Source: Mycogone perniciosa (lineage: Eukaryota > Ascomycota > Sordariomycetes > Hypocreales > Hypocreaceae). From it: a stretch of 64,000 bases of DNA. Made by a program: the position numbers and the translations under genes. Under the pieces are notes generated by a model. The model had not been told where the DNA came from and ran no database searches. It saw only the letters and a list, made by a program, of their open reading frames with translations. The DNA lies in NCBI GenBank assembly GCA_025331125.1, contig JAOALB010000126.1:56819-120818 (forward strand). The letters run 5' to 3'. Below are positions 37,290 to 52,000 of this stretch, in pieces. How positions within the stretch are numbered: the stretch's first letter is position 1; the number at the start of each line of letters is the position of its first letter.

Positions 37290-39429
37290 TAAAAAGTAAT
37301 AGCGCTAGTATACAGTTTACTATATAGTTTCCCTTTTTTTTACTAGTTATTAATATATATATCTCTTTAAGCTTTAAGTACTATAATGTTTTAAGGCATA
37401 ACCTATAAGAATGCTTTAAGTCTTATCTCTAAATTTAGTTCTTTAACGCTACTATATAACTTCTTTAACTAGTTATTAAACTAGACGGTTAGTAAAGATA
37501 GCAGGAGGAAGCGAGGAACTAAAAAGAGTAGCTCTTTAAGTATATATTAAAAGGTCTTTAAGCATATCTTTAAAAGGGCTATAGGCAATAAACTTAACTT
37601 AAGATAACTTAATATATATATAAAGTATAACTAATCTTAACTATTATTAAGGCATAAAGTTAACTATATAGGTATTTTAAAACCTAGCTAAGAGATATAA
37701 ATTAAGCGATTAAAAGTAAGCGAATTATTATATAATAATTAAAGACTTAAAAAAGTAAATTAAAATAATAATTAATATAACAGAAAAGTTATTTAAACTT
37801 AAAGAACTCTAAATTCTTATAGTTCTCTTTCTGCTACTGCTTACTTTAGCAGGAGCTTATCCTATATCTATTTTATATATCTAATTTAAAGATATTTAAC
37901 TTTTATTAGCAAAAGATCTAAAAAGCAGGCCTTATAAAATCTTAATTTAGTTTACCCTAGCCTTTATAAAGATATATCTTGGAATTAAAGACATATATAA
38001 ACCTAAAGGGCACTTATAGTTAATTTAATAGCGCTAATATTATATTAAAAAAACTTTTATACTCCCTAAAACTCTAATTAACCTATCTCTAATACTTAAC
38101 CTATATATTTTTTTATTAAGTATTCTATTTCGCTACTATATATTTTAAGCACTAAATTTTATCTCGCTAAAACATTTAGTTAACCTTAATATCCACCTAG
38201 GCAAGTCGGAACTGCTATTGCCACTTAAAGATAATTTAAACTATATATATATATTTTATTAAGCTGTTTAAATATTTACTAGGTATAAGCTATTTTGGGA
38301 AAAGCCTATTTCTTACTAGATAATTATATAGTAAATTAAATTGATTGGCGAAAATTTAAGGTTAAAGTACTTTACTATTCCCTATAACTTACACTATAAT
38401 ACAGTTAACGAGTTCGATCAAAGTAGTCTATCTAGTTTATCCTTTTTATTTAGTTATTTTACTTACTCTAAATCTAGCTAATATTAGTAAGTCGCTAAGA
38501 AATCTTGCGCTAGTTATACTAACTTGAATCCCTTCTAAAGGCATTATCTAAGATAAAAGGTTTATATAAATATATAGGCCATTATTCGACAACAAAAACT
38601 GCAGCAGGCATTAATTAAGTAAGCCTGCAGTGTCGGCCATTTAAAAAGTAAACGGCGGCCTATAGGCCTTATAGCGAAGCAAATAGTATCTGTTAATACT
38701 AATCCTTTAATTAAGCGATTAAAGCGAGACCTTTAAGGCTTTCCGTAAAGGTTAGAGAAATATATTAATATTTGCTGCAAACTAAGAAATTAAAAGCAGA
38801 GGCTAAAGAGGGTACTAATACAGGAGATTTAAAAAAAATAGACCCCTAAATAGGCAGTTAAAGACATTAAGCAATAATTATAAAGGACGACATTCATTAA
38901 GCAGGCAGCTGCAAATATATCCTGCAGCCCTTAATAACTAGCTTAAAGACAGCTTATTAAAGTATTTATAGCTTTACTTAGCGATATATTAAAAGACTAG
39001 TATTAGCAGAGAGATAACGCTATTAACTTTATTGCTATATATTGCTTAATAAAGGAAAGGAAAACTATTTATTACCTAAAATGTCTATAAACTCAATTAA
39101 GTAAATATCCCCCTATTCATAAGCCTCTAGTTAAAAGCCCTTTATATACATCGCTAATATCTATTTTTATTAAAAACAAAAAGGAAAAACTAAGAATTTA
39201 CTTTATATCTATTAATAAAGCATTTACTTTAGCACCTAATAATAAAGCTGCTAAAGATCTTATTTATAAGTTCTATACTTTAGGCGACTTATTTAAGCAC
39301 TTTTAACGCAAATATTTATTTAATTTACAGGATAGCGATCAAGTTAAATGCTAGGTTTATAACTTATGCTTTAATAATAGGGAATACTTTTAGAACTATA
39401 CCTTTTAAGTATATAGAATTGTTAGTTAA
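37290..39429 (+). pseudogene. DUF3435 (tyrosine-recombinase / captain-like) gene relic with C-terminal zinc-finger region
   Basis: The plus-strand translation, spread over shifting frames and stops, follows the DUF3435 family order. The middle part has LPLKDNLNYIYIF and FTIPYNLRYNTVNEFDQ (about 38,218-38,420). Next come ALIK*ACSVGH and NPLIKRLKRDL (38,600-38,760), then NKAAKDLIYKFYTLGDLFKHF (from about 39,240). A C2H2-like tail, VKC*VYNLCFNNREYF*N, lies at about 39,345-39,430. Zinc ligands appear as Tyr where His or Cys is expected, and many stops are former Gln codons, as RIP predicts. DUF3435 proteins are tyrosine-recombinase-like, and one subset mobilises Starship elements. Whether this copy was a captain or a relative (often annotated FluG-domain) cannot be decided here. 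It is not functional. Confidence 0.65.
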
Positions 39430-42400
39430 GCTATAAAATCTTACTATAAAGAAACGGATATATTTAAATCTATATATTATCTTTTTTAGCAATAATTATT
39501 CCCTTTTTTAAAATTTAGCCTATTATATTAATTTTTATTTTCTTAAGTAGTTTTAAGCTTTACTGCAGTTTTTTATTATTTAATTCGGCTATATATATAG
39601 AGTATAGAGGAATAGAATCTCGAGTTAAAGCTAATATTACCTTTAGCCAATTAAGTAACTTTATCTCTTTTAAGGTCTCTGTCTACTTATTTAAATATTA
39701 TATTCCTTAACTGTTAGGATAGGTTACCTTTTATTAGAGATAGCTGCATTATACTAATTAGTGCAATAACTTTTTAATAATACAATAAACTTCTATTATA
39801 TAAGGTTAATATATTAAAGATACTTTACCGGCTAAGCTAAAGGATCTCCTACCTAGGAAATAGTATAGTTTTATTAGAAAAGTTACTTTATTTCCGCTAG
39901 CAGAAAACGCTTAGCAGTATATATAATAGGTATTACACTATATTATACTAGCAGTAAACACTTAATTTATATACCTAGTTATTTATTTCTGCCTATTTTA
40001 ATGCAGAAAATAGATAGTATACTAAAAAGAAATACTTTAATATATAGAAATATAAAGAGGCAATATCTTTTTTTATTTAAAAGGAGAAGTTGCTGTCAGA
40101 TAACGATAAATAGATATTAAATCTAAAGGCAGTGTAAGCGATAATCCAGTTCGCGATAGCTACCGGCCAATTAAATGCAAATTAACGGCAGGGATAAACC
40201 TATACTTTTAACCTACTTTATAGCCGACTTAACCCAGCTATTTAATTAAGTGTTACATTATTCCTTTAAAGGAGGCGAGGCTTTTTAAAAGCTAATAGAG
40301 GAGGCAAACCTATATAGCCCCCCCTTTACTCTATATAAAACATAAAATAAAAAAACATATATAAATTTCCTTTATTTAGCGAAACGTAGCAAATAAAGGT
40401 CTAATCCCTTAGCTCCTACTAACCTATTGCCTATATAAGGCTTTTATATATAGATATATAGTGGTTATAAATAGTAATTTAAAAAAAGAAAGGTTGCGCT
40501 ATTAGACTAACGTATAGGCCAGCTGTTTTGATATACTTAACTATATTAAAGCGATTAAAAATTGTCTTAACTTAGCCAGCTTAAGATAAATTTATAAAGG
40601 TTAGCGCAGAGACTAACCGCTTCCCCTATATCCTACTAAAAAAAACCCCTAGTTTTAAACGAATATTATGCCTGAATAAAAGGGCTAAAGATAAAATAAG
40701 GGTTACCTACCTCCAGTTTAAGTATATTCTTAGGATATTACAGAGTATATATCTAATAGCTGCTTATTAAGCAATCCGCCAATAATAGGATACTAGCTCG
40801 GCTATATCTTAGGCGATTATTATCAGTATAATATAATATATATATCTAGTAGCTATTTACTGTAAAAGCTATTTATTTACTTAATATTTACCCTTAAGGC
40901 GCTTTAGGTTTTTAATATCTATATATAGCAGGAGTCTGAAATTTTTTATAAGCTAATTTAAATAGGAATCTAACTAAAAAACTCCCTTTATTAACAATTA
41001 AATGCCGACTTTTAAAGCGTATAAAGATAGCCTGCGCAGTAAAGCTATTATCTTAGCCATTAAAATATAGGCTCTGTTATCCAGCGCCTAAATAGGTCTT
41101 GGGAGTAATTTATTTTAGCGCAGGTCTTTCAACAGCGAAACCTATATAGACGTTAGGATTAACCTTAGCGGGAATAAACTTCCGGTATATAGTATTATAC
41201 TTTCAGCTTAAAGTAAATATTTTAAAAAGGGTTTAGGATCCCAGATAAAAGAAGGTGCTATAAGGAAATTCAAATATAATAAAGGAAGTATATAAGTATA
41301 CTAGAGGGTATTTAAGTATATATATACTGGGATATACTTAGATCAGCTTATAATAACTTTAAGCTTAACAGGTATATATTAAAGAGAATAATAAAACTCG
41401 ACAGTTAACTTGGCTTTTCTAAATAATAATAAACTTTTAAAAGATATTCGCGTTTACCAAATAGCTAATTATTTTAAAACTAAAAGCTTAAAGGATTATG
41501 CTTTACGGAATTTTCAGTTAAAAATCTAAAAGCTTTAGGTTAATAAAACCTTTATTAACTGTATATAAAATATATACTAGTCTATAAGCAACTCTAGCTA
41601 TAAAATAAAGAAGGCTGTTATTAATATTACGCGCAGCTATTTAAGTAAACTATAGTAAAAGAACTTATTTTATAAGCTTATCTGTAAAGGGGGCAACATT
41701 ATAATAGACTTAATAGGCGAGCTAGTATAATTAATAATAAGTTGCTTAAAAATTATCTGGAAATGTATTAAGTGGTATATAATTAGGCAGTATAGTGCAA
41801 TTTACTTTATAATACAGCAAAACTAAATTTCGAAAAACAAGCTAGTTTAAAAACTGCGCTTTTATTAGCGTTATAAAGTATACTAGTATAAAAGACTTAA
41901 TTAACTCTATTATAAAAGTATAACCAGCCCGCAGTATTAAAGTATCTCTTTATATTACTCCAGCTTTATTATCCCTGCCTAATAGTACTATAGCATCTAA
42001 TATAATTAAATTAATATAAATAATTATAACTGCGACTTTATTTACAGCTTTCTAATAAACCCTTCTCTATATAAGTAAAGTCTTAATGCAAAATGTACTA
42101 TTTTAACTATAAAGCTATATAAATAATCTCTTTAAATAGTCTAATTAATCTATAAGCCTAAACTAATACCCCCCAGGCAAGATATAATCCTTTTCTATCA
42201 CTTTTATTAAAGAGTTCCTATTAGAGATCTACATTTATATATCTATTAGGCGAGGATACGCGCATAAAATAAAGTATACTAGTAACTTCTAAGTAATTTA
42301 ACTAAAGCTTCTCTAGGTTCGCGAATACTATATATAGCGTCGAAACTGTCAAAGCACTAAATCTTACTTATAAAAACTCTTAAAAAACCTCTTTTTTAAA

Positions 42401-45400
42401 CAGCGATAATAAAGCAGACTGAAAAGAGCTTCTCGTTACAAAGGAGAAGGCTAATAAAGACTGACTTATTTCTATTCCTGCTTACTACAGGTAAGACCTT
42501 AAACAGGCTTCTTAACTAATTACTAGACGCCTCTAATAATCTAGATATCAATTTAAAGTCCTTCTCCCCTATATTAAAATACTATACATTTTTAATGCTA
42601 TATAATAATATCTCTAGAATATCTAATCTCTCTACTATAAATACTTTCTTTAGCTATAATTCTCCAGTTAAATCGCCTCTACTTTATTTAATTACTTAAC
42701 TATCAAGTTGCTCGATATATAGACTATAAACCTTTTCCTATAAGCGCACTATCTCTATTAAAGTACTCTCTGCCTCTATTAGGTAATCTATATAAAATCT
42801 ATCAAATTCCTTTATATAATAAAACAGTATTTTATTAACGCCAGCTTTTTATATATTAAACAAAACCCTCTATAATCTATAGCAATAACGCTAACTTATA
42901 TAGCTGGTTTTAATACCGGCTTTAACTATAAACCTCTTAGTTATAACTTTCTTAGCTATAGTAAAGTTAACTACCTATCCTTTTATTAGCAGTAACTTTA
43001 CTAGATTAAAAAGGCTGGCGCTATTTTTAATAATATCTTAGTATATTGCTTTATTATACTAGGCTTAAATATCTTTACTTACTATAATCGAATTCTCTTT
43101 TAATATATATACTGCAGCATTATATTTAAATCCTGCAATCTTCTCTGCAAAACTTTAAATTTTCTTAATCTTAAATCTTACCTTAATATATTTATCTTTA
43201 TTATTCTTTTTACTATAGATATAATTAAGTTTTATATAGTCTAGTAATATAGTTTCTATTACCTTTATAGTATAAGCAAAGTTTAGTATATTTTATAGTA
43301 ACTTTAGCTAGGGATAAAGTAAAGTACTGCAGTTAATATTACTGTTTAAGCTAAAAATAGCCTAAATAACACTCCTAGATTTTATAAGATAGCTTTTAGG
43401 CGGGTATATATTACTCGCAGCGAATAGCGCTAACGTAAAGGCCTATTGCAGATCTGCCTTAGGCACTATAAAGCTAGTAACAGTCGCCGGTGCAATAATA
43501 TTATTTACTGTTTAGTCCTAGGCAGTAGTTTAATTAAATACATTTATATAACTGTTTAACTTGTTAATAATTGCGGGATAGTTAAAGGATTAAGTGCCTT
43601 TGCGCCTATTTTATATTTTTTCCCCTTTATTTACTTTCTTTTAAAGTAACCTATCTAGCCTTAAATAGTTTACCAGATCTTATTTTAATCAATATAATCC
43701 TTATATTATATTTATATATATTTAAATAGTTAGCCTAGCACTCTATAAAACATAAATAGGCGGATCTTTTTTCCCAGTATTAAATTAAGTTTTATAGACT
43801 TAAATATATATTAGTATTCTATAAAGCCCTCTCTAGTTATATTATATATATACTAAATTTAAAAATATTAAGTATATATAGACTTATTGGCTTACAACTA
43901 TAATCGCTAATCTCGCAAAGTGTTAACAGCTTTTAGAATTTCTATAATATTAACGACTAAATTGCTTTTATAGCTTTAATATACAATTTATTAGTACTTT
44001 CCTAATAAATATATAAACTTATATCTGCCTGGTAAATTCCAGAGCCTTTTAAGCGCTAAAGTAACAAGATAAGTTAATAGTATTATATACTTTACTTTTA
44101 TAACTACTAGACTTAAAATAGCAACTATAATATATTATACTACACTATTACTTAAAAAAATAGCTAAGCGTTTAATATAAATGCTTATTAGCTTTCTCGT
44201 ATTATATATATATAGTATTATAGCGATTTAAAGTATAAAGGAGCTAATATAAATGCATTGCTATTTGCTGTTCTTAGATAGTTGTATATAGCTCTTAATG
44301 CAGTAAAGTAAATAAACTATTATACTTGGTATAAGTCGGTCTTACCTTAAATAGCGTTTTCGAGCTGCTTTAATAATAGTAATAAAATTTCTAGGACTTC
44401 CCTTTAAGATTTAATATAAGTTTTATACAGTCTTTTACCTTTTAAGGAACTAATCTTAACAGTGCATTATTATAATATATTACAACGTCTCTTTACTTTA
44501 ATAGTAAGTAAAGTATATACAGTATACTACAGGAAATATTATAAAATAATATAATATAATTTATTAACGCCTAGCAGTTAACCTAAAAGGGCAACTTTAG
44601 CTAATATATATATATATTTCTTAAGTTTATTATATCTCCTAAAAGCCTATATAGTATTTTATAGGCTATAATACTGTCTGCTACCTTTACAAATAATTAT
44701 ATTAGGGTTAACTGACTAGCGAGCGAATTGCATAAATATTGCTTTATTTAGCTTGTTTATAGTTGTGAAGTTATATATATAGTAGTAGAGGTTATTGCTT
44801 TATAGAATAGCGTAAATGCTATATATAAAAAAAGGAGGTAGTGGCTATAATAAAGGCAGTTTAATAATATATTAAGATTAATTCTAGATTAACTTTTATT
44901 ATATACTTTAAAGGTTAAAACATAGGCATTGTCTATTTTTTAACTATTATAGGCTACTAATCGTTTTATTTTATAAGTCACTATAAGGTTAACCGAAACA
45001 AGTGTTTGCCTGTTTTAGTTTAGAAAATTAATTCAAGGATAAACTATATATACTATATATAGCTTTTACTATACCTTTACTCTATACTATAGTCTATATA
45101 TATTTACTAAGCTAAAAGTAATCCTTAAATAGCTTATTATTCTTTTTGTTCCTGTTTTTTTATAAAGCAATCTTTAAATTCTTTATAATACTACAGCTAA
45201 AACCAGCTATTATAAATTATATTAATAGTACAACAGCTATATCTATAGTGCCTGCAAGTTATATATATATGCTTTATATATACTTTATATCCTATATATA
45301 ATTAATATATACTTTATATACTAAATACTTTTATATAACAGCTATATTATAAAAAGACTACTATATTACTTAATAAGTATATATTTAACTATTAAATTCT

Positions 45401-45420
45401 TTATCCCTTTACTGTATACT
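39430..45420. other. RIP-mutated DNA, content unassigned
   Basis: About 6 kb of moderately AT-rich sequence. Several hundred codons near 40,500-42,000 on the plus strand read with stops mainly at TAA or TAG, as if Gln codons had been lost, which suggests former coding sequence. I recognise no family. There are no LTRs and no clear terminal repeats. Confidence 0.4.
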
Positions 45421-45431
45421 TTCCTTAAATG

Positions 45432-45557
45432 TTTCCTAAGATAGTATAATTTCCTAATATAGTAGCATTTCTTAAGACAGTATATTTTCCTAGGACAGTA
45501 TAGTTTCCTAGGATAATATAGTTTCCTGGGACAGTACAATTTCTTAAGAAAGTGCTC
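45432..45557 (+). repeat. 18-bp minisatellite, seven units of TTTCCTAGGACAGTATAG
   Basis: Units start exactly every 18 bases at 45,432, 45,450, 45,468, 45,486, 45,504, 45,522 and 45,540, varying at a few positions. It lies 170 bp upstream of the NLR relic start. Periodicity is strict although the flanks are RIP-mutated. Confidence 0.95.
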
Positions 45558-45728
45558 TATTACGCCCCAACTATATATAAAAAAAATAAAAATAAAAGAA
45601 AAAGCACTATATATAAGAGGAGCTAAGCGTTTAATATCTTTTAAGTTGCATTATTTGAATCTTCTGCGGTTTTAGATCAGCGCAAGTTAACCTAGCTAAG
45701 TTGCTATCGATATAACCTCGATCTATAA

Positions 45729-46095
45729 ATGAATATACTAAACCCTAAAGACTATACTATTAAATGGATCTGCGCTATTAATATAGAGCGTGCTACAGAA
45801 GCCTTTCTTAACAAAGAGTATAATCTATTTAAATATATCTCTCCCTATAACAATAATAATTATATACTAAGCAAAATTAAGAAATATAATATTATTATTA
45901 CTATATTGCCTGATAGCAATTATAGAATAGCTTCGGCAGCTAGTATTATAAAGGATATACTGTATACCTTTCTTAATATTAGGATTAGTTAGATAGTAGG
46001 CATTAGCGGTAGTGTGTTAAGTATAAAGTATAATATCCGTTTTGGCGATATTGTTATTAGTGCTTTTCGCGATAAGGAGGGTGGCGTGTTTTTAT
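45729..46095 (+). pseudogene. NLR-type protein relic: N-terminal Pfs (nucleoside-phosphorylase-like) domain
   Basis: An 87-codon frame from an ATG reads MNILNPKDYTIKWICAIN, then ASAASIIKDILYTFLNIRI, a stop, and IVGISG..IRFGDIVISAFRDKEGGVF. This is the start of the nucleoside-phosphorylase (Pfs) domain that heads many fungal NLR proteins, where it precedes a NACHT or NB-ARC domain and ankyrin or WD repeats. Family-like sequence stops near 46,095, and the rest of the phosphorylase fold and NACHT are not seen. It is a truncated fragment with comparatively few stops. Fungal NLRs act in non-self recognition and are frequent Starship cargo. Function is lost here. Confidence 0.7.
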
Positions 46096-49000
46096 CGGAT
46101 AATATTGATTTAGTTATTGGAATAAGTAAAAATAGGTATATAAAGGAATGCGCAGCGTTTTATTTTTAAGATAAAATAGCTGGAAAAGAATCTAATAAAG
46201 ATAAAAGGATAATAAAAAGCAGAATAGAGAATATAAAGCAATTAAGTGGAATTCTAGCGCCTGATCTTTATAATATAAATAAGCTAATTATATAACTAGA
46301 TTTTCTAATAATAGCTTTATTAAAGTCTCCCCCTTTATTATATTTTGGCTTAGGATATTTTATTGGCTTAGTGTATTTCCTTTTATAATAACTTTTTATT
46401 AAAGTTAGCTTTAATATAGATAACTGTAATAAAGAAATTAAAGAAAGGGACAGAGAGGTTAAAGAGTAGGTATATTACTATAAACTAGGAAATAGGGACT
46501 ATATAGATAATTAACTTAAGTAGGTGCTAAGCCTGAAAAATATAACTATAGCCTATTTTATTATATAAAAATTCTTTTACCTTTAACTGAGATTTAAAGG
46601 AGGGTTTATTATTCCCTGGTTATTTAGGTTAACCTATACTGCGGGAAGGCTGGCTAGATTAGAGCTAGTAAATTAATAATCCTTAAAAGAATTAGGAATA
46701 AAATATTAAAAGAGAGCGAAGTAAAATATAAAGAAGTAAAAGGAAAAAAACTATTAGGTAATATAAAATAATAATTATCCTGGCTATTTAAATTATATAT
46801 ATAAAACGCGTTTCGGTATCTTAAAAGGTAAGCTATTTTAGGCTTTTCTGCTTAAAAAGATTAGCCTAGTATATGGGAGGCCTAGGATAATTGTTAATAT
46901 TTGGCTTTAGTAGAAGTATTAAAGGTTTTAAATTTAGCTATACCTTTAACTACTTCGCTAGGATATAGGGGGCGTATAAATAGGAAAATTGGAGTTAACT
47001 AGGAAAAAAATCTAAGTATTTTCTTTTTAGTATTAAATAGATATATAATATATATATCTATATATAAATAATATTAAATTTTATTTATTTTAACATTACC
47101 TTTAATATTGCGGATAAGTTTATTATAGAGTTTTATTTTATTAAATATATAGCTATTCTTTGCCTATTGCAATAATAATAGCTATATTAATATATCCTAC
47201 TTTAAAGAATCTTAATAAAAACTAAATAGCTATTTACTACTTTAAGTATAATTAAATAATCTATATAATAAATTTAAAAGAAGTATTTTAATATTAAATA
47301 AATATACCCCTGCCTTTATTTTTATTAAAATAAAATACTCTTTATATATAGTTAATACTATATAAAAAAAAAGCTTTAACTATATAGTTAACCCTGCAAC
47401 TCTTAAAGTATCTATAACGGCATTATAATCCCTAATTTTAATCCTACCTATTAAAGAAAAAACTAGCGTCTACTTTACTAGGCCTACCTTAATAACCTAT
47501 ATTCCAAATAAAGATAATAGGTTAAACACTCTCTAGATATATATTAATACTCTTTAATGCTTTAATTATACTCTATAATCTCTATATCTAATAAACAGCT
47601 TTTATAAGCCCTATCTTAACTATTAGCTTATATTACATAGTAGTAAAGAGGGATAAAGGACTAAATATTAAATAAGTGCAGCTAAATGTTCCCTTTATTT
47701 AATTTAACTTTAATTAGTAATTATCTTTCTTTTTTAAAGGAAAAGAAGAAATCCTATACCTTTTTGCAAATATAGTAAATATATAGCGCTTGCGCGGAGT
47801 ATACTTTAAATATAAAAGAATCCCTTTAAAAAAAGAAAAATAGGGAATTATTTTATTTGGTTAATATACTATACCTATAGCCTTTATATATCTTTTAGTT
47901 CTATAAAGCTTATGCAATTAATTAAAAAAAAAGGGGTAACCTCTTTAAACCTTTTAGAGCATATACTTAAAAAAGGATATAAGGTAATATAGTAAACCTT
48001 TTTAAAATTATATTAAAAGGTGCTTAGGGGCTATATAAGTATTGCTCCTGAAAAGTAAATGATTTAAGGTAGGCGCTGCTGCAATATAGGCGAATTTATA
48101 TTATTGGCGCGACTGTATAGCTGCCTGTAATATAGGTGTTTGCCCTATTATAATATACATTATAATGTAACTGCACTGCTTTTTAATCAGCTTAATACTA
48201 GCTACTTTACTATAAAGAGGGATTTAGCTTATAACATTTACCTGACTCTTTAATTGTTTTAATTGAAAGATAAAGTATCTTTAAGCTTAATAAGCTTTAA
48301 GTTAATAGCGCAGCAAGAAATTACAGTAAAACCTATATACTATTACAAAGGCTAGAGTCCTCTTTTTAAATATCCTTTCTTACTCTAATAAAAGTTATTA
48401 ACTAGCGTCTATAAAGTAGTTAATAAGTCTATTAAGGCTATAAGCAGCTATAGAATAATTAAACTACTCTATAAAACATTTAAATACCTTTATTGCAAGA
48501 TATAGTTAATGGATACAAGAATCTATTTATAACGGGGAGCTAGGCTTAAAGTTGCGCCTATATAACCTAGTAGATTAAAGAAAGGATTAGGTCCGGCTTG
48601 CAACCAGGCTTTACTAGTTATTAGCTAAATGCTTTAAAGAGTTAGTATACTAGCTTAAGAGGACAGAAGCGTATATCGGTTAGTTAAAAGATTAGAAATC
48701 CATATCCCGGCTTACACCCAGGATAGCCACAAGATAGCTATAGCCTCTAAGTACTAAAGGCCCACCTTACAGTTAACTCAACCTATACTACCTTATAGGA
48801 TAAACAGCAGGCAACGCTTTAGCCGCTAAAGATAAAACGTTAAACACTTATAAAATCGCCTCTAAACCGGCTTACTAATAGAACCACTATATAATTACAA
48901 GAAAACGCAAGAAATAAAGAGCGTAAAATAGTATAAACAGGAAAAGGAGACTATATATACTTTAAGATATATAATAAAGCTTTAAAAACGCATATATATA

Positions 49001-52000
49001 CTATTTAAGGTTACCTTTTCGGCTAAAGCCGCCAGGTATTAATAAATAAATTATAAATTGTAAATTATAGTATAGTAGTAGTGGTTAAGCCTAAAAAAAG
49101 AATATCCTAAAGTAAATATAGCACCAGCTTACTATCTAGATCTAGGGTTATACATATTGCGCAGTACTAGCATAATCTATAAGTTAGTAATATTATCTTT
49201 AATAGTAATATAATCACTAAGTGGGATAAGGTAAAATATAGTGCTGTTATAGGACTTGTAATCTATTATTAGCTCTACTACTTTAACTACACTACTTATT
49301 TAACTTACAGCAATATATATCTAATGCCTCCAAAATAAATATATATAGGCAACTACTTATTTAACCAGGTTATAAAAAAAGCAGGACTATAAAAGGGATA
49401 TAACTTTAAAAACTGCTATATATTAAGCTTAAAAATAACAAGAAAAATATTAGCTTAATATTTATATTACTTTAAGCTAAGTATATTATTTTAAGCCTTT
49501 AATTTTATAGTTTAATATTACTATAATTAATCCTTTAATGTATTATTTGCAGGGAAATATACTTTATAGTCTAGCTTTTTTATAACCTAATTGCTATTTT
49601 CTCCACTTTTATTGGTTATACTTATAGGGTGGAATAATATATATTAATTGGAGAAATTTAAATAAAGCTATTATAAGGCAATTTAGTATATAATAATAAA
49701 GTAGCCTTTATTAAGCTAATTATAGTTATTTTCCTGCCTAGTTAGCTATATATTTATATTACTTTCCCTTTACCCTTTAAAAAGATAAACTTAATTTTAT
49801 TTAATATTATCTACTAATATCTTTATATCCAACTTATTATATTTTTAATTGCCTACTACTAAATAATACAATAAAGTAAACTTACTGCAGTATTATTGTT
49901 TTATTATATCCTAAACAAAGTAGTAAACCTATAAGTAAACGCTATTATTCCAAGATTTAAAATAAACTGCTAACCAAAGCAGGATAATATCTAAAAGAAA
50001 GGCACTCTATAGGATTTTCTAACCTATTAGTGTTAAGACTTTTCCTATAATAGATTATAATATAACCTTAAAATAGCAAGCTTAACTATACTATAACTAT
50101 AGTAAAATTATAATTAGCGATAATATAATTAATAATAATAGATTAAATAGTATAGATAAAGAGATAGTCCCTGCTAGTAAATAGGTTTAATTTTTTGAAA
50201 TAATAGTTAGGTTTATTTAATATATAGAAAAAATATATTATTAACTATAGACTTTCTTAGATTTAAAGGTATATATACTATTAGTTAAATAACTTTCTTT
50301 ACTTTAATTTAAACTCTATTATAGGAGGCAATATAATTATAAAGTATATTTAAAGTGCTAAGCTTTAAACTAATACTCTTTAAATCTACTTTAAAGTTAA
50401 TGCCCTTTAGTAGGAAATAGGCTTTAATAGAAAAGGTTATTTTATTGCCTCCTTAAATAAATATTATCTTTATCTTTTTTAAAAATAAAAGAGTAAAGTA
50501 TTTATTAAGTTAACTTTTATAGATATATATAATAAAATATAGAATATCTTGTCAGCTAAAGGTAAATATAAGTAGTAGATAAATATAGTTATTAATATTT
50601 TTTTTATTATTAGGGATACTTTGGTTATAGAATTGTTATAGTGTTTAAATATTAATGCATTTAACTAGAACAGTAAAAGACTTTATATTAATATCCGCTA
50701 AGCCTAAACTTATAGTATACTTTATACTAATTGTCTCCCCTGCTTCTTTAATTACATTATGGTTATATATTTTAGAGTATAGCTTTTTTAGGGTTTGTTT
50801 ATATAACGTTACTTTATATTATTTGGCTGCTGCCTTTATAGTATTTGCGGCTTTTAATTTGCATTATACAGCCTTTTAAGCAGTTTTTGCTTTATGCAAG
50901 GCATTCTCAGCCTTACTGCAAAGGTCTATAGTAGAACGACCCCACTTTATATTGTATTAAAGGATAAGGTATAACTAAAAGAAAAGAGTAGTTACGCTAT
51001 AGATTTGTAACTTTTTAATAAATTGTTGAAAATGTATAAAGGGAGTGTATATTGCTATTTAAATATATAATTACTGTATTAGGTTAGAAATGTATATATA
51101 ATACTGTATATATAACGATTATAAGTAGTTAATCGGCTGGCTGAATAGCCTGCGGTTAATTAATAGGTAGTGCAAGCTTGAAAAAATATATATTGTTACT
51201 GTATATTCCCTCCCTTGTCTGGATTAAGAGTTATACCCCTAGCGAGCCGGACTAGCTTGAATTTCGGCGGAATAAGGCTGAAGCTATAGTGGCGCTGCAT
51301 ATTCTAACAGAACCCGCAGCACTATATATAGTAAGGTTCCTCAGATAAAAGGAATATATAAGCTTAGCTTTAGTAATCCTTATAAGCATTTAACTGGTAT
51401 ATTAAAATAGTGTAAAATAAAGCTACTAAAACGGTTTATATTAAAAAGTTAATAATATATTGTAGTTTTAGTATATTAATACTATTATTATCATATTTTA
51501 TATCGCTGCAGTTAAAGTAAATAAATTAAAGCCTTTGAAGCACTATATATATATTTATCTGTCTTTATATTAGCAAGTAAACCTAATATATATATAGCTT
51601 ATAGGGATAGCTTCGCGACTATATATTTAAAGCAAAATATAATTTTATTACTTTTATTTACATATACTAATCTGCTTAACTTAATTAGTTAATAGGGAGA
51701 AATTATATTTTATTCTCTCTTTTAAAGAATAAAGCAGTATATTATTTTTATAGAATAGCTTGGATATCAATATAAAGCCTACTAGCTTTAAGGCATATCC
51801 TGTATTTATATCTTTATCTTGTCTTTATATATAAAAGATATAGCTAGCGCATTTATCTTTTTAATTATTTTACTCCTGCCTTTATTTTTATCCTGTTAGT
51901 GGCCTATATATAAGATATTTTACTGCCAGTTAACTTTAACTTAAGCTTAAAGCTATAACTATAGAATTAAATATAGTATTTAATACTGTTTTTAGCACTA

